From Amphimedon queenslandica (lineage: Eukaryota > Porifera > Demospongiae > Haplosclerida > Niphatidae), in assembly GCF_000090795.2 (NCBI RefSeq), contig NW_003546244.1, forward strand, positions 868,821 to 932,820: a stretch of DNA of 64,000 nt, written 5' to 3'. Shown piece by piece: positions 47,801 to 61,400 of the stretch. Every line of letters begins with the position of its first letter. Positions within the stretch are counted from its first letter, which is position 1. The notes below the pieces were generated by a model that was not told the DNA's origin, searched no databases, and saw only the letters and a list, made by a program, of their open reading frames with translations. The position numbers and the translations under genes were made by a program.

Positions 47801-50800
47801 CAAATATGTGATGAATTGTTCACTCTCTCTATCTCTCTCTTTTTTATTTCACACCCTCTCTCTCTCTCTTCTATTTCCTTTTGTCTCTTTATTAGGTGTA
47901 GTGCATGTCTTCAAAGTGAAACTTGTGGTTGGTGTCAGTTGGATTTTACATGTACTGGACAGAACTCATCATGTACTACTGGTGAATGGTTCAATGTAAG
48001 ACTTCCATATTCTTATACCATGTGTGTTACATGTTCATACTCTTTATAGATAAAAGATGGTGGTGATGCTAGGAGCTTCTGTCCTTTCTTAGAGCCTAAT
48101 TCAGTTACATCTGATGGTAGATATACTCAAGCAGCTAATGTTGTTAAGAATTTAACATTATCAACTAGCAATACTGGAGTATGTTATACCACACATACTG
48201 TTAATGTTTGTACACACTTTTAAATAGTAGTGGCTATTTTTAGTAACACAGCTTGTCTGACCTTCTATCCTAATCAATACACACCTCATGAATATTATAC
48301 AAATTTTAAGGAATAAGTGTATTTATTTAGTGACCACACATTATGTAGTGCCCTAATGCCAATAGCACTTGCTGAACATCAGTTGAATATCAGTATCATT
48401 ATCATTGTGTGTTGTTGTGTGTTATTTTATAGTCTCCTCCTGGCCTCACTTATGAGTGTGTGTATGGTACCATTGCTAACCGAACTGCTACTGTTAGCAG
48501 TGACAATAGAGTGACATGTATTAATAATCCTGGGGTGAGTAACAGTAGAATATTTAGTAATAATTGATTAATAATTATTATTCAATAGTTAATGATTGGA
48601 GGTAGTACTCAAAATGTCTTGTTAAGTCTCACACAAGTTTTCAATGGAAATAGATATACAATAGAGACTAATGCTCCTACAAATCTCAATGGTAATTATA
48701 ATGAATATTATTTTATTTATTGTTTATAATTATGATCTACAGTGACCTTGTATGACTGCCCTTCATTGGCCCTTGGTTGCTCATCATGCTTAGCACAGAG
48801 AATTGGTACTGGATTTAACTGCAGTTGGTGTACTAGTAATAACCAATGTAGAGACATTAGTGACTGTAGTGATAGTCCTGTCATTAGTACAGGAAGCTGT
48901 CCTCAACCAAACATTACTGACTTTAATCCTAAGACTGGTCCCCCTAGTGGTAGAATAACCATCATTATTAATGGAACTAATTTGGGAACACAACGCTCTG
49001 ACATAGAATCTGTTATGATTGGTAGTAGAAACTGTGTTGTTGGTGAATATGAAGCAGGAAAAAAGATAATGTGTACTATTGATCCTGATGCTAGTGATAA
49101 TATGGACAGGAATGAGACTATTATGATAAGAGTAACCAGATCCAGTGGTAGTGTGACTGTCAATAGTATGGATATAGCTCAATTCCAGTTCTTAACACCA
49201 GTCATTCGATCAGTGAGTCCTACATTTGGTCCTTTCAGTGGTGGTACTAGAATAAGAATACAAGGTACTAACTTTGATATTGGTAATAAAGAAATGACTA
49301 AAGTAATGCTGAGAGAATCATCATCAAGAAAGAAGAGAAACACATGTCCTGATGTTAACTGTGATATCACGTAAGTGGGGATGAAATTGAATCAATCATA
49401 TTTATTGTGTACATTGATAGGAGACTTACTAATACTGAGATCAACTGTCTTACTGGTAGTATTAATGGTAGTGAATGTACAAGGAATATAATAGTATCAG
49501 TCAATCAAGCTTTATTCTCTAATACTAGTATCAGTTATGAATATAGACCAGATCCTACATTTAATAGTATCAGTCCTGTGATCACGATACCAGCGTAAGT
49601 ATATATACTAGTAGATACATGCTCTTTATTTCTCCCTCCTTTTCAGTGGTGGTATTAAACTAGTATTCTCTGGTGATAACTTAAATTCAGTTCAGTCTCC
49701 TACTATTACTATCAATCATAGTGGACTGGGTTCTAGTAGTACTGAGGTCAGTATAGTATTCTTGTTTTATAGTAATGCATCTCTTTATACAGCCTTGTGT
49801 CTTTAATGTTAATGGTACTACACTGACATGTAATGCTCCTAACATTACTAATGTGGCCAACAGTGACTATGGGATGAATATTGAGTACATCCTAATGTTA
49901 GATGGAGCAGAGTCACCTGATTACAATGATGCAGCTCTGAGACTGACACTGCAACGTAATCCAATGTTTACTGGCATTGATCCTGAGTCAAGATCTATAT
50001 CAGTTGATGACATTAATGATATTACTATTAAAGTAAGTTGTAGTAATTAATGTACATGTATAAACTAATATACTTGCTTTGTTAAAAAGGGAATGAACGT
50101 TGAATCAGTGAGGCCATCTGAGATTAACATTACGTTAAGAGATAATTCTGATGTACATGTATGTACTGTTAGAACAAGTTCTAATACTGTAAGCTATAAC
50201 ATAGCAATATGTAATCATTAATGTCAAATACTGATAATAGGAGATTACTTGTAGACCACCAAATAAAGAATCTGGTACCACACTATCAGTAACAGTAAGA
50301 TATTAATAATACAATGATCAGCTAGTGTAATTGTCCATTCATAGGTTAGAGTAGGAAGGAACCTTGTGTTTCCTCCTAATGGAACCAGTGGTCCTGAATG
50401 GACACTAACCTATACCCGTGCCTCAGACCCTGGTAATGTGCCGCTGATTGCTGGAGCTTCTGCTGGTGCTGTTCTTGTACTAGTTGCAATTGTTCTCCTT
50501 ATCCTTATCATTCCTCTCGTTTACTGCTTGAGGAGACAAGCCAAGCAGCAGGACATGCGTGTCACTCATCTTCTCTCGCAAATGGAGAGTATGGAGCTGG
50601 ATATGGCTGACCAGTGCAAGCAAGGTAAAACAGATACATACATGTACATATACATGCCTTGTACTCGATAATATGTTGAAACATGTATTTCCTTATTAGC
50701 TTTTGCTGAGTTACAAACTGATCTAGGGGAACTTGTAGCTGAAGATAGCTTAGATATGCAACAACTTCCTTTCCATGACTTTCCAACCTATGCCACTAAA

Positions 50801-53800
50801 GTTTTCTTTCCTGCAGCTAACACTAACCATCCTGTCCTCTCTCCCCCAAAGGTAATGGATGCTGCATGTATGATTGAGTTGTAATGTACATATTGCTATT
50901 TGAATACCAAAGAAGGCATTATTGGATTATCAGGATCATTACTTTACTATGTCACGTGCACATGTATGATGTATTATCACTACATAAAGTAGCTATGGTT
51001 AATTTGCTATGTCATGTGCAGATGTATCAATGATTACATACAGAAAGTTCATGCAGTGTAGCTATGGTTAACTTTGTGGCTCTTTTTTCATTGTTTGATC
51101 CTTGTGTGTCAATTTGTGGTTGTATTTATTACTCTCATGCCACACAAACCACATGCCATGGCCATTGCTTAGTACTTAGAGGTGATTACATCATTATTTA
51201 TTGCTTTACATTGTACAGGTGCCCCATGGCATGACACACGACTCAATGTGTGTATTACTGGACGAGTTTAGGGAGCTGGTATTCGACAAGAAGTTTCTGG
51301 TAGCATTTATAAGGACACTTGAGTCCCGACCCAAGTTTAATCTACAGGATAAGTGAGTATTGCCCTTTACTATCTTGTGATGGTTGAATCATGTTATGTC
51401 ACTAGGAGTACAATGGCTTCGCTATTGATGGTTGCTTGTTTAAAGGATATTTCCTATTCTACCGAGTGAGTCAATTATTATACTATTACTCAATATTATT
51501 CAATATTATTATTATGCCTACGTGTATGAATACATGTATGTACTGTATAGGGTACTTGAAGCTTTGTTGGGTAACCTGATTCGTCGGAGTCTCTCCAATA
51601 CTAAGAACCATCCCAAACTATTGTTAAGAAGAACAGAGTCGGTTGCAGAGAAGCTGCTGACCAATTGGTTCTGTGTCACGCTCTACCCGTACATGCTAGA
51701 GTGTGCCGGTGCCCCACTGTTTGTTCTATTTAAAGCAGTGAAGGCCCAACTGGAGAAGGGGCCAATTGATGTTATTACTGGCGACGCCAGGAACTCACTC
51801 TCCGAGGAGAAGCTACTCCGGCAGCCACTCGATTTCAAGGTTTGTTTATTTGTCTCTTTATCTTTGTGATTCTTTGTCCTCCACGCTCATTCTGATAATG
51901 CTATTCTCTGGATATTTCCCAGAGACTGCACGATTCATGTTTATCATATTAAGCAATACATTCTGCTTGCTTTCAGTTTTCAAGTTTATGTTTGTCCCGC
52001 CTTTTAAGCAGAATTGAGAAACATACATACAGAACTGCTGTCATCAATCCATTGTGTGTTGATATGTACCCGTGCGGTGTTTATTTATTTCTGTATATGT
52101 TACTTAAAGTTTCCTCTACGCCCATCTGCTCTGTACACACACACACACACGTATACAGGTAATGGAGTGTGAAGTAGAGATGGGGAATTCACATACGCTG
52201 CTGAGGCATACAAGGAAAGAGGATGCTGGCGTTGAGCCAGATCCATCTAATGCTGATGACATACAGACCATCAAAGTAATGGACACTGATAGCGTGAGTC
52301 AAACGAAAGAGAAGCTACTCGATTTCATTTATGGGAACCGCCCAGTCTCAAAGCGTCCTTCAATAGCTGAAGTTGAATTAGGTATGGAGGAGGACATTGT
52401 AGTAATGAAGAGAGAGTGTTTTGTATAATGATGTGATGACTTATAAATGTAGTTTCTCACCATTATGTAATGTCTCAAGTTAATGTGCTAAGTAAACTAA
52501 CAGATGTGTATTATTCACAGAGTTGTGTAGAGGTAATGCTGGAATACCTCTCAAAGATCAGGACACTACTAGCAGGAGAGAAGGAGAGTGGATGAGGATC
52601 AATACGCTAGGTCACTTCAATATCCTTGAAATGGTTAGGCTTGTTATTGTATTTCTAGTCTACTCTAGTGTGTACTGTGAATTTTTTATGATAGGCTGAA
52701 GCTGCCATAGCCGATCCTAAGAAGCCAATTCCTCGTTTTAGACTTACAGCACGGAATCAGACACTTAGTCCTGGTAGACCAGTTAGCGGAGCAGGTAATT
52801 AGCTATGCACACACATTACATTGTGCTAGGTTATTTTTAGTATTACTAATGTGCTTAACTGCTTATGTTTCTCGTATCATGCCCTTTACACTGTGTATGT
52901 ATGATGTCACATTCATTACTATATGGACTACTATTAGTATTACACATGTACAATACAATGAATGCATGTACATGTACATGTATTATTGTTAATATTGATT
53001 TAACTTATGTTGAGACTAGAGAGAGAGAGAGAGAAAGCATAATAGAGTATAAGTAGCAATATTGTGTGTGCGTGTGTGTGTTATGTTGTGTATAAGAGAA
53101 GAGTTAAGTGCCTTACAGTGGATTACAGTGGCAAAGGTCATGCACCTTGTGAATAAACAATCCACTTTTAACATTGTTATTTTTCAGTTGGCTACGATGT
53201 TCCTGGTACTATAGTAGCGAGTGCTTCTATTACATCTCAGACGTCATTGCTAGCTTCAGTTAATTCGCCCTCATTTGATACCAACACGAGATTATTTCAT
53301 TTGGTAAGCTGTGTAATGATGTTCATTAGTAAACCACAAAAGAATTTACTACTTCATTTTTGTTATGACTATCCACCCAAACCTAATGCATGAATGAACT
53401 AGACAAAATTAATTAAGTGTACAGTTTAGCACATGTAAAGCAATGAGATTAATACCTGTTAGTATGCTCCTACATGTACATGTATTTATTTGTTCAGGTT
53501 AAACCGGAGGCCAACGAAGGAGATCAAAAGATTGTTTCTGAAGTGTTCCTTACTCGATTGCTATCAACTAAAGTACATATGAATCTATTTAAAAGGATTT
53601 AATAATAATGATATAATTTCTTTTCGTAGCGTATTATCCAGTCTTACGTTGATGATCTGTTCCATGCTATATTCTCCGTTCCTGCTGGTAAATCACTGCC
53701 TAGAGCTATCAAGATAGTCTTTGATTTCTTGGACGCACAGGCTGCAGAGAATGGGATTACTGATCCTGAGATACTCCACACTTGGAAAACTAACACGTGA

Positions 53801-55905
53801 GTCTAGAAAGCAAAAGCATGTTAAGTGTTGAGTTGTCAATTGGCGCCACCTGTTTCAATTTTTGCATTTAGCTGTACACAACTTAGCGATACACCATCAA
53901 TGTATACTGTATGGTTACTATGGTATTATCTTCATTTACTTTAATTCTTTTTTTTTCGCAGTCTACCCTTAAGGTTCTGGGTTAATCTAATTAAGAATCC
54001 AGACTTTGTTTTTGACATTAACAAGTCTGCAACAATAGATGCTTGTTTCACTGTCATAGCTCAAGCCTATATTGATGCTTGCTCTACTGCTGAAGTTCGC
54101 TACACTAAGGACACCCCTTCAGCCAGACTCCTCTATGCCAATGAAGTTAAGCAATACAAGGAGGAGGTTTTACAGTAAGTGAAATACAACGTATATTGGG
54201 AAAGCTATTACTATTTATTACGTATATTGGGAAAGCTATTACTATTTATTTTGACCTTTTGTTTGTTTATTGTCACGTTCAGTTTATGCCTGTTTACCAA
54301 GTGTTGTTGCTTGTGTTTGTTTTCAGTTGAATAGTGTTCAATTGTGTTGCATAGTTTCCTCATATTATAAATATTTTGAAGTCCAATGTGTCACATCCTA
54401 CGTGTATTGTACTATTACTTTTAAAAAATTAAAATCTCTCTAAAATTATTTTTGACGAAATATCCTGTACTACCATCGGTAACATGTGATGAAAAATGGC
54501 CCAGAGTTTTCACTTTAGTACCACTTCCAACAATAATTTAGAGCATCAAAATAGAGGCAGTGGGAATTTTATTGCTTTAATGAAAACTATGATAGTTGCA
54601 GTTATTTTTAATATCTTGAACTAGCGAAGATTGATTTATCTAATGAAGTAAAGTAGGTGATTGACACCCACTTAATGGGGCGGAGCTGAGTTTTTACCAG
54701 CTAAAACTCAGAGGTTTTGATATGCTTAGCATATCATAATGTGACATTGGCTCGATTTTGGAGCAACTTTAAAAATTGGTAAAAAAATTAAATTTGATTG
54801 GAATCAGTCCAAACTTTCTACACAACATAAGAACATGTATATGTATCAGAAAAAAATATTAAAAATAAAAAATTCTCTCCTAGTCATTTTTGGCGAAATT
54901 TGACCAAAATCCCTGTACTATAGTACAGGGACATTGGCACGATTTTGGAGCAGCAACTTTAAAAATTCATAAAAAATTAAATTTGATTGGAATTATCCCA
55001 AACTTTCTACACAACATAAGAACATGTATATGTATCAGGAAAAATTATAAAATTGAAAAATTCTCTCCTAGCCATTTTTGGCGAAATTTGACCAAAATCC
55101 CTGTACTATAGTACAGGGACATTGGCTCGATTTTGGAGCAACTTTAAAAATTCATAAAAAAATTAAATTTGATCGGAATCAGCCCAAACTTTCTATACAA
55201 CATAAGAACATGTATATGTATCAGGAAAAATTATAAAATTGAAAAATTCACTCCTATTTATTTTTGGCAAAATTTGACCAAAATCCCTGTACTATAGTAC
55301 AGGGACATTGGCTTGATTTTGGAGCAACTTTATTTATAAAAAAATTCATTTTTAGATTATAATCAGCAACACAATATCAAAACATGTATATGTATCAGGA
55401 AAAAAACAACTTCAATCCATTCATTGATAGTTGATTACAGTGACACCTTTATTTAGGTATTACCGTGACATCATGGCCCAACCTCAACCAACAGCTGAAG
55501 ATAATAAGAGTTACTTTCAAGAAATGGCTGAGGTATATATTAATTTACATGTGAATCACTCAACTTATAATGTAGATGAATTATAAACTTGGGGGGATTT
55601 TTAATTATACCATTTGCCAAATGATTAACTTTAACAAAAACCTTTACCATATTTACAATTTTCACCGAAAAAATACATTTTTAATTGACGCTCTTTTTAT
55701 CATCACACAGAATTACTTCCAAAGCTTTGAATCAAAGGAAGGACTGCACTTCCACTCTGACAGTGCACTCTTAGAGATATACCGATATGCTATTCAGTAT
55801 GGCGACGATATCATGGAGACTTTGACTGAAGAAAGACTCACTCTTATGGGGGCTCAGTTTAACAGTCTGAGACAGAAATACAATGTGAACTCGTCTGCTA
55901 TGTGA
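44804..55905 (+). CDS. plexin: Plexin, copy on the plus strand
   Basis: ATG at 44804 ([21 protein letters not shown], signal peptide); an upstream in-frame ATG at 44765 would bury it. The sema domain spans 44804 to about 46120; PSI modules are at 46174-46414 ([15 protein letters not shown]), 47897-47996 ([13 protein letters not shown]) and 48743 onward ([18 protein letters not shown]). IPT domains follow ([40 protein letters not shown]). The membrane span is in exon 50345-50624 ([20 protein letters not shown]). The GAP first half includes [20 protein letters not shown] (arginine of the RasGAP type) and [18 protein letters not shown]. GTPase-binding-region exons are at 52159-52795, and the GAP second half includes [20 protein letters not shown]. 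Stop TGA ends at 55905. The intron at 46800-47896 is repeat-poor, and that at 54176-55456 holds a family A array. Confidence 0.96.
54720..55405 (-). repeat. Tandem satellite array, family A, young copies with the perfect palindrome
   Basis: CCCTGTACTATAGTACAGGG occurs exactly at 54911-54930, 55099-55118 and 55285-55304, spaced 188 and 186 bp. Intervening words (ACTTTCTACACAACATAAGA, ACATGTATATGTATCAG) are almost identical between monomers. It lies in an intron of the plus-strand plexin, in reverse orientation to the arrays at 4340 and 43090. Confidence 0.95.
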
Positions 55906-56450
55906 AGTGGAGGATTGCTATTAGCTTTAATTACATATATTCATGTTCTTAGGTGTAAATGCATTGATTGACAAAGAATAATTACTAGTCTTTTTGTCTG
56001 TGTTGTTTTTTGTATCGAGAGTCTTGATAAATGTATTGACTTTGTGTGTCTGTTGTGCATAAACTTTTGTTAGTATGTCTATTCCTTTTTTTTGCTGTGG
56101 TTGATTTTTGTTTTTATCCAGTAATTATTGTAAGCAGTAACAATTGTTGTTATCATTATTATTATTATTATTATCTTTATTATTGTTAGTGTTATTATAA
56201 TGATGGTAGAAAACTTAACACTATCGCCCATTGGTAGCTTAACAGATCACAGCAATATTATGCATGTAACAACACTCAAGCTAACAAAATTGAAAAATAA
56301 TAAAAATATGCATGGTTAAAGTTATTATAGAAATACATGAACAAAATCAATAGTTTTTTAATAACAAAATAAAAAATTCAGACTTCACAATTTAAAGTAT
56401 TATAAAACACTCCAACACATTCCCCTCTCATAGATTCTGTTGCAATCACA
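55906..56450. other. Intergenic gap between convergent plexin and DNase genes
   Basis: AT-rich with a TTA/ATT-rich low-complexity stretch at about 56155-56190; both 3' UTRs should lie here. No coding exon or repeat family recognised. Confidence 0.5.
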
Positions 56451-58118
56451 TCAGTACAGTAACAATGCTCCAATTAGCACAAGAACAATAACTAGCAACG
56501 GTGCGGAATTGACTGTGAAAGCACTGTCAGCAACTTCTCCTATAAAAAGATAATAAATAATAATAATAATAATTAGTGCCATTGCTATCAAAGAATATTA
56601 ATATACATGTACATACCTTTTAGACTAATACTAATTGGATAATGGTCACTAACTGCTGCTGTCTATTATAAAAAATTAGAAAATAATTATAATAAAGATT
56701 CATACTTGTTGAGATGATAGCTGATATTGATTGTCAAACAGTACCACACTAGCACTTCCATTGACTATATAAGGAGTCAATGATGACCAAGTGATTATTC
56801 TACACAAAATACAATCAGAATGCAAGTATTATTCAAAATAGTTATTGTTATATATAATAATAATAAGTTTTTGTGTTTCCCCATAAATACTGTGTTTATA
56901 GTATCTATGGTTTAACTAATATTCTGGGTTCTATATAGTAATTCTTTTAATAGTTCCATTTGTACATTGGCACATGATGTGATGGACAATACTCAAACCT
57001 GTCATAAGCACAGTTGGTTGTTCCGGTTGTAGTATCAGTATCATAGCCTATCCACCAGGTGAAGCTAGTATTGACCACCAAATCAAGCGTATTGTATCTT
57101 GTTCGTGATAAATAGCTGCAGCCTGCATTCAGGTCACCTAATATGGCTCCATTACTAGTTGAGAATGCAGAGCTAGTTGCTTCAAAGACGTTATCAAGAT
57201 GATTGATTTCTTCTGGAGCATCTGTTGGCTTTGTGTGACTGGCGATTAGGAAGAATGGTGGTATATCTATAAAGAAACCTTGTGAATCTATGGCTACACC
57301 ATATAATCAAATGTACACTGTTATGAAACAAATATTAAGTTGTTGTAAAACTTAGATTGCCCGAATCTAAATATTCTGTCTACATCAAATCCTCTGTTGA
57401 CATCCAATGAACAAACTAAATCTAGCAAAGCTACCTCACCCACAGATATGGACTATATGTATCCATGCCTAGTCTTCACTCAGTAATGCATATACCAACA
57501 TGTATAGAATCAAATGGATGATCTTACTTCCATGATTTCTATTTAGAGTCCTGACTAGAACAGAGTAAGGCGGTCTCTCAAACATGTCACTGTTGTCAGG
57601 ATATTGATAACTGTCTAAGATTTGTATCTCACTGGTCCTATATTGTGCGATGAATAATTTAATAACACGATATTGATTAGCAGGTTATACTTATAAAGGA
57701 AGACATATTGCTCCTTAACATGGCTTCTTCCAACTCTTTCACTAACTGAGTAATTATATCGTATCCCAGAGCTAGCAACAGCCCTAATGTACGCTGTAAA
57801 TTGATAGTGATTAATAATCAAAGCACTAACTCGTTCAATTGTGATGCAAACCCAGGAAGAACTGTCTGACTGACATCAACCAGCTCAATGATTAGAATAA
57901 GATCATAGCCTCTCACTATCTACCGAGGCATTGCATTATATTTTGCAATAATAATAATAAAATGTGTTTTATAATACCTCGATAAGTGTATTAACCACCT
58001 CTTGATCAGAATACTTGGATCTTCCAAACTGTCTCACGTTAAAGGACAGCACATTAAGACCCTGTCCATTACACAGACCAAATAAAATGGCCAGAGAGAC
58101 TAAAGCAGCTTTGTACAT
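56451..58118 (-). CDS. DNASE1L-like: DNase I-family endonuclease with signal peptide and C-terminal hydrophobic anchor
   Basis: Cuts double-stranded DNA with divalent metal. Start at 58118 (MYKAALVSLAILFGLCNGQG, signal peptide); an in-frame ATG at 58160 would place 14 polar residues ahead of it. Family motifs in order: LNVLSFNVRQFGRSKYSDQE (DNase I: AFNIQTFGETK), YDLILIIELVDVSQTVLPGL (metal-binding Glu), VSERVGRSHVKEQYVFLYR, PPYSVLVRTL, ASHTKPTDAPEEINHLDNVF (catalytic His), GAILGDLNAGCSYLS (Asp/Asn pair), TNCAYDR, and AVSDHYPISISLKG (second catalytic Asp-His). All catalytic residues are kept. The end FTVNSAPLLVIVLVLIGALL-LY is a membrane or GPI-type signal, as in human DNASE1L1. The likely location is cell surface or phagolysosome, where it could digest food or extracellular DNA; that is inference. 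Confidence 0.9.
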
Positions 58119-58431
58119 CTCTGCAGAAAGGTGAGCCACACCCACACATTTTTGCTCCAAACCACGCCCGCGAGGTAGATCTGGGTGTGGTTTTGTTAGA
58201 AGCTCCTCCTACGCATCACCACTAAACTTGCGACCGGTTTTAGTAGCAGCAGAGGCCATTACAAAGAAAGGTCTTTCTCTATTAGCTTTTCTTACAATAA
58301 AAAGGTTAGTTAAGCACGCTGTATAGTGAGGTTTAATTCCTCAATGCTTCCTTATGTAATTTCAATTATTCTTTTCTTTCTCCTTTTGCACAGACTATTT
58401 TTGATTAGTTTTAAGTGGAAGCCAGTTGGCC
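58119..58431. promoter_or_regulatory. Shared divergent upstream region of the DNase and FRMD4 genes
   Basis: About 313 bp between start codons. Slightly richer in G+C than the surroundings on the DNase side (CACGCCCGCGAGG). No TATA box or named site seen. Confidence 0.4.
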
Positions 58432-61400
58432 ATGCCCGAAACGTCTCGTGAGTGTGTTGTGATACTACCTGATGACACGCAGATCACAATACCAGTACAG
58501 GTTAGCTAATAGTGGACTCATTGTAGGAGTGAGTCTGAGACTGTCTCTGTGTCTGTGTATCTGTAATACAATTCATATTGTGTGTGTGGGTGAAGATCAA
58601 AGGACTGATCAATGTACTAAGTCATAACATACCGTGTGTGGGTAATGGTATCAATTGTATTTATGTGTTTTTAAATCGAACCGGTCCTTATGACATCAAG
58701 CTCTGTGTTGGGAATTTAATAAGCAAATACATGCACACCCAAGACTTCATTACTCCTGTTTACTTCTCCCAGTCTATAATGTGATAATAGTATGTCTATA
58801 CATGTACTCATTTATGCACACCCAGAGCTGTAAGCGTATTAGTACAGCTTTAGGAATGTGTTGTTGGCATGCAAAGTAGGTAGTTTTGATCATACCAAGA
58901 GCCTGGGGATAGTTTCTTAGCTCTAATCATAACAATTGCACCTGTTTATAGTGACCAGTTGGTGTGTGTAAGGGTGGATCACTCTAATTTGTGTGAGATT
59001 ATCTTTTACTCACTATTATTGTGGGTTTCTTGGTACTGATTAATAATATAATATCACCTTTTGTGTGTGTGTTTGTGGGTGTGGGTGTGATTATTTACTA
59101 TTTAGTGGTCCTACAATGGTTTATGATTGTTTGTTTATAAGCTTTGTGCGTGTAGTGTGTTTTCTCTCCATTGTTTTCAATACATTTATGTGGTTTTATG
59201 TGGTTGTAGTGTGCAGTGTAGCTTTAGATTCCAAACTATGGTTGGTATGTGTGTGTGTGTGTGTGTCGGTACTGATGAGGAGAAAAACAAGTAAAAGAGA
59301 TTAATGGGGAAAGTTGCTTAATAGAAGAGTTACTATTATATTCATGTGCTCCATGGTTATTATTGTTAGCTGATCTATTAGCCATGGACACATCTTAGTC
59401 CATGTTTATCAACAGTAAACCAACCAACCAGTTAATGCATCACTACATTAGACTTCCATATAAGTTATAAGCTATAATGGGACACATGTCTATGCCCATT
59501 ATTATAACAGTGAGGTATGTTTTCTAGTTTATTTTGCAGATTATGTATATATCATTTGCATCACGTGATTAACCATTAGTCTTGTTTACTTGAGGCTGCT
59601 TTTGCATGTGTATCTATTTATGTTAATTTCAGTGTTTTTTATGTCCCTTGAACTGAAAATGTAGCTTTATGCATGAATGAGAGGGGAAAGATGAAACAGG
59701 AAGGTGGTGGTTTGAACCCAATTGACACTTAAACATGAGCATTGAGCTTTAATAGTTAATAATTGACTTGTAAAGGCTGGAGAGGGACTTTACCGTGTCT
59801 TGGAATTATTTTTTTAAATTATTTTTTCCCCATTAGCCTGCTCTGCAAGCTGGAGATCTCCTCAACATGGCAGCATCTCACTGTAAAATGAAAGAGAAGC
59901 ATTACTTTGGTCTCGTGACTGAGGGAGATGGGTAATGCTGTTAAGGTTTCGTGTAGCCTCTTTATACTGTTATTGTAGATATAGGAACTGGCTGGAGTTG
60001 GATAAAGCTGTTTTAGATCCAGCTCAGGATTTACCAAAAGGAAATGACCCCATTAAACTACACTTTACTTTCAAGTACGAATAATCCTTACTCCATCATC
60101 TTATCTCTTCACTATTTTTTATACCTACTCTCTACTTCTCCCTTTATCTTTAACCTCATTATCTCTCTTTCAGATATTATGTGGATACTTATGAAGATCT
60201 TCAGGACCACACTACAGTTGAGATGCTCTTTCTTCAGACGAGGAAGTTTATTGAGAAGTCAGAGATCATCACTGATGAGCAGACAGTGTACGAGTTGGCG
60301 GGACTGGTCATGCGAGCTAACTACGGCTCGTTTACAAGGTAGGAGTCCATTTAGTGGCAATGTGCTATTGTTTCTCTTTATTGTTTGTCTGTTTGTATTT
60401 TTAGTTTTTATTTTGTTCTTACTTTGTGATATTATGTATTATATGTATTCTAGTTGAGTTTGTTAATATTTTGTTCCTACTCTGAATAGTATACATGTAT
60501 ATTAAATGAATTTGTATGCCAACATGGTACTACTGCAATGTGTAATTATAGTATTTGTGTTTTACATTTAGTGAGGAAGAGGCCAGGAAGATACTACAAG
60601 GCATACCTATAATCCCTGCCTACATATTCCAGAAACAAAGTGTCAAAGGATGGTATGTCCCACATGCTCTCATTATAACTCTCTTTATTGAATGATCATA
60701 TTATAGTGAGGATTGTATTTTGCGCTATTACAAATTGTGTCCTGATAATTTGTCGCGTGGTGAGGCCATCTTTCGCTATTTGGAGATTGTCCAAAGTTTG
60801 CCTATGTATTCCTATCATTACTTTGAAGTCAAAGTAAGGAGCTTCTGTGTGTGTGTTTGATTAGTATTTAAATGTATATTTTTGTAGGATAAGAACAATG
60901 TTCCCTTGTGGTTGGGGGTTGGTACTAATGGCATCGTTCAGTGCTACCTGGATAACAGGAATGAGCCCATTGCTGTAAGTATTTGTGTATAATAGGAAGC
61001 TATTGACCTTCCCTCTCTCTCTCTCTCTCTCTCCATAGCATTATCAATGGATGAACTTACAAAATATTTATTATAAAGATAAGAAATTCTCTGTAGAGGT
61101 TTACACTAATTCAAGGTGTGTATACCTTTACAACTCTACGTTATCCTCCAACATTACTAGGTCTCCTAGAAAAACCTATCAGTCAAACTCAGTGGCGCTG
61201 TTAGCTTGGTATGGCAAGAATCCAAAGGTTGTAGTAGCTATTTGGAAGATGGTCCGCGATCAGCACATGTTCTATCGTTCTAAAAGGAGTGCCAAAGTAA
61301 CACATACACGTAATTGTATATCCATTTATGTTCATTTATCACTTATGCATAGTCAACTGATTTCCATACTGGTGACCTTGATGAAGCCAAAGTGAGTCTC

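Noticed and set aside
48790-49182. Minus-strand frame of 130 codons
   Set aside because: It is the antisense shadow of a plexin exon encoding PSI and IPT domains on the plus strand.
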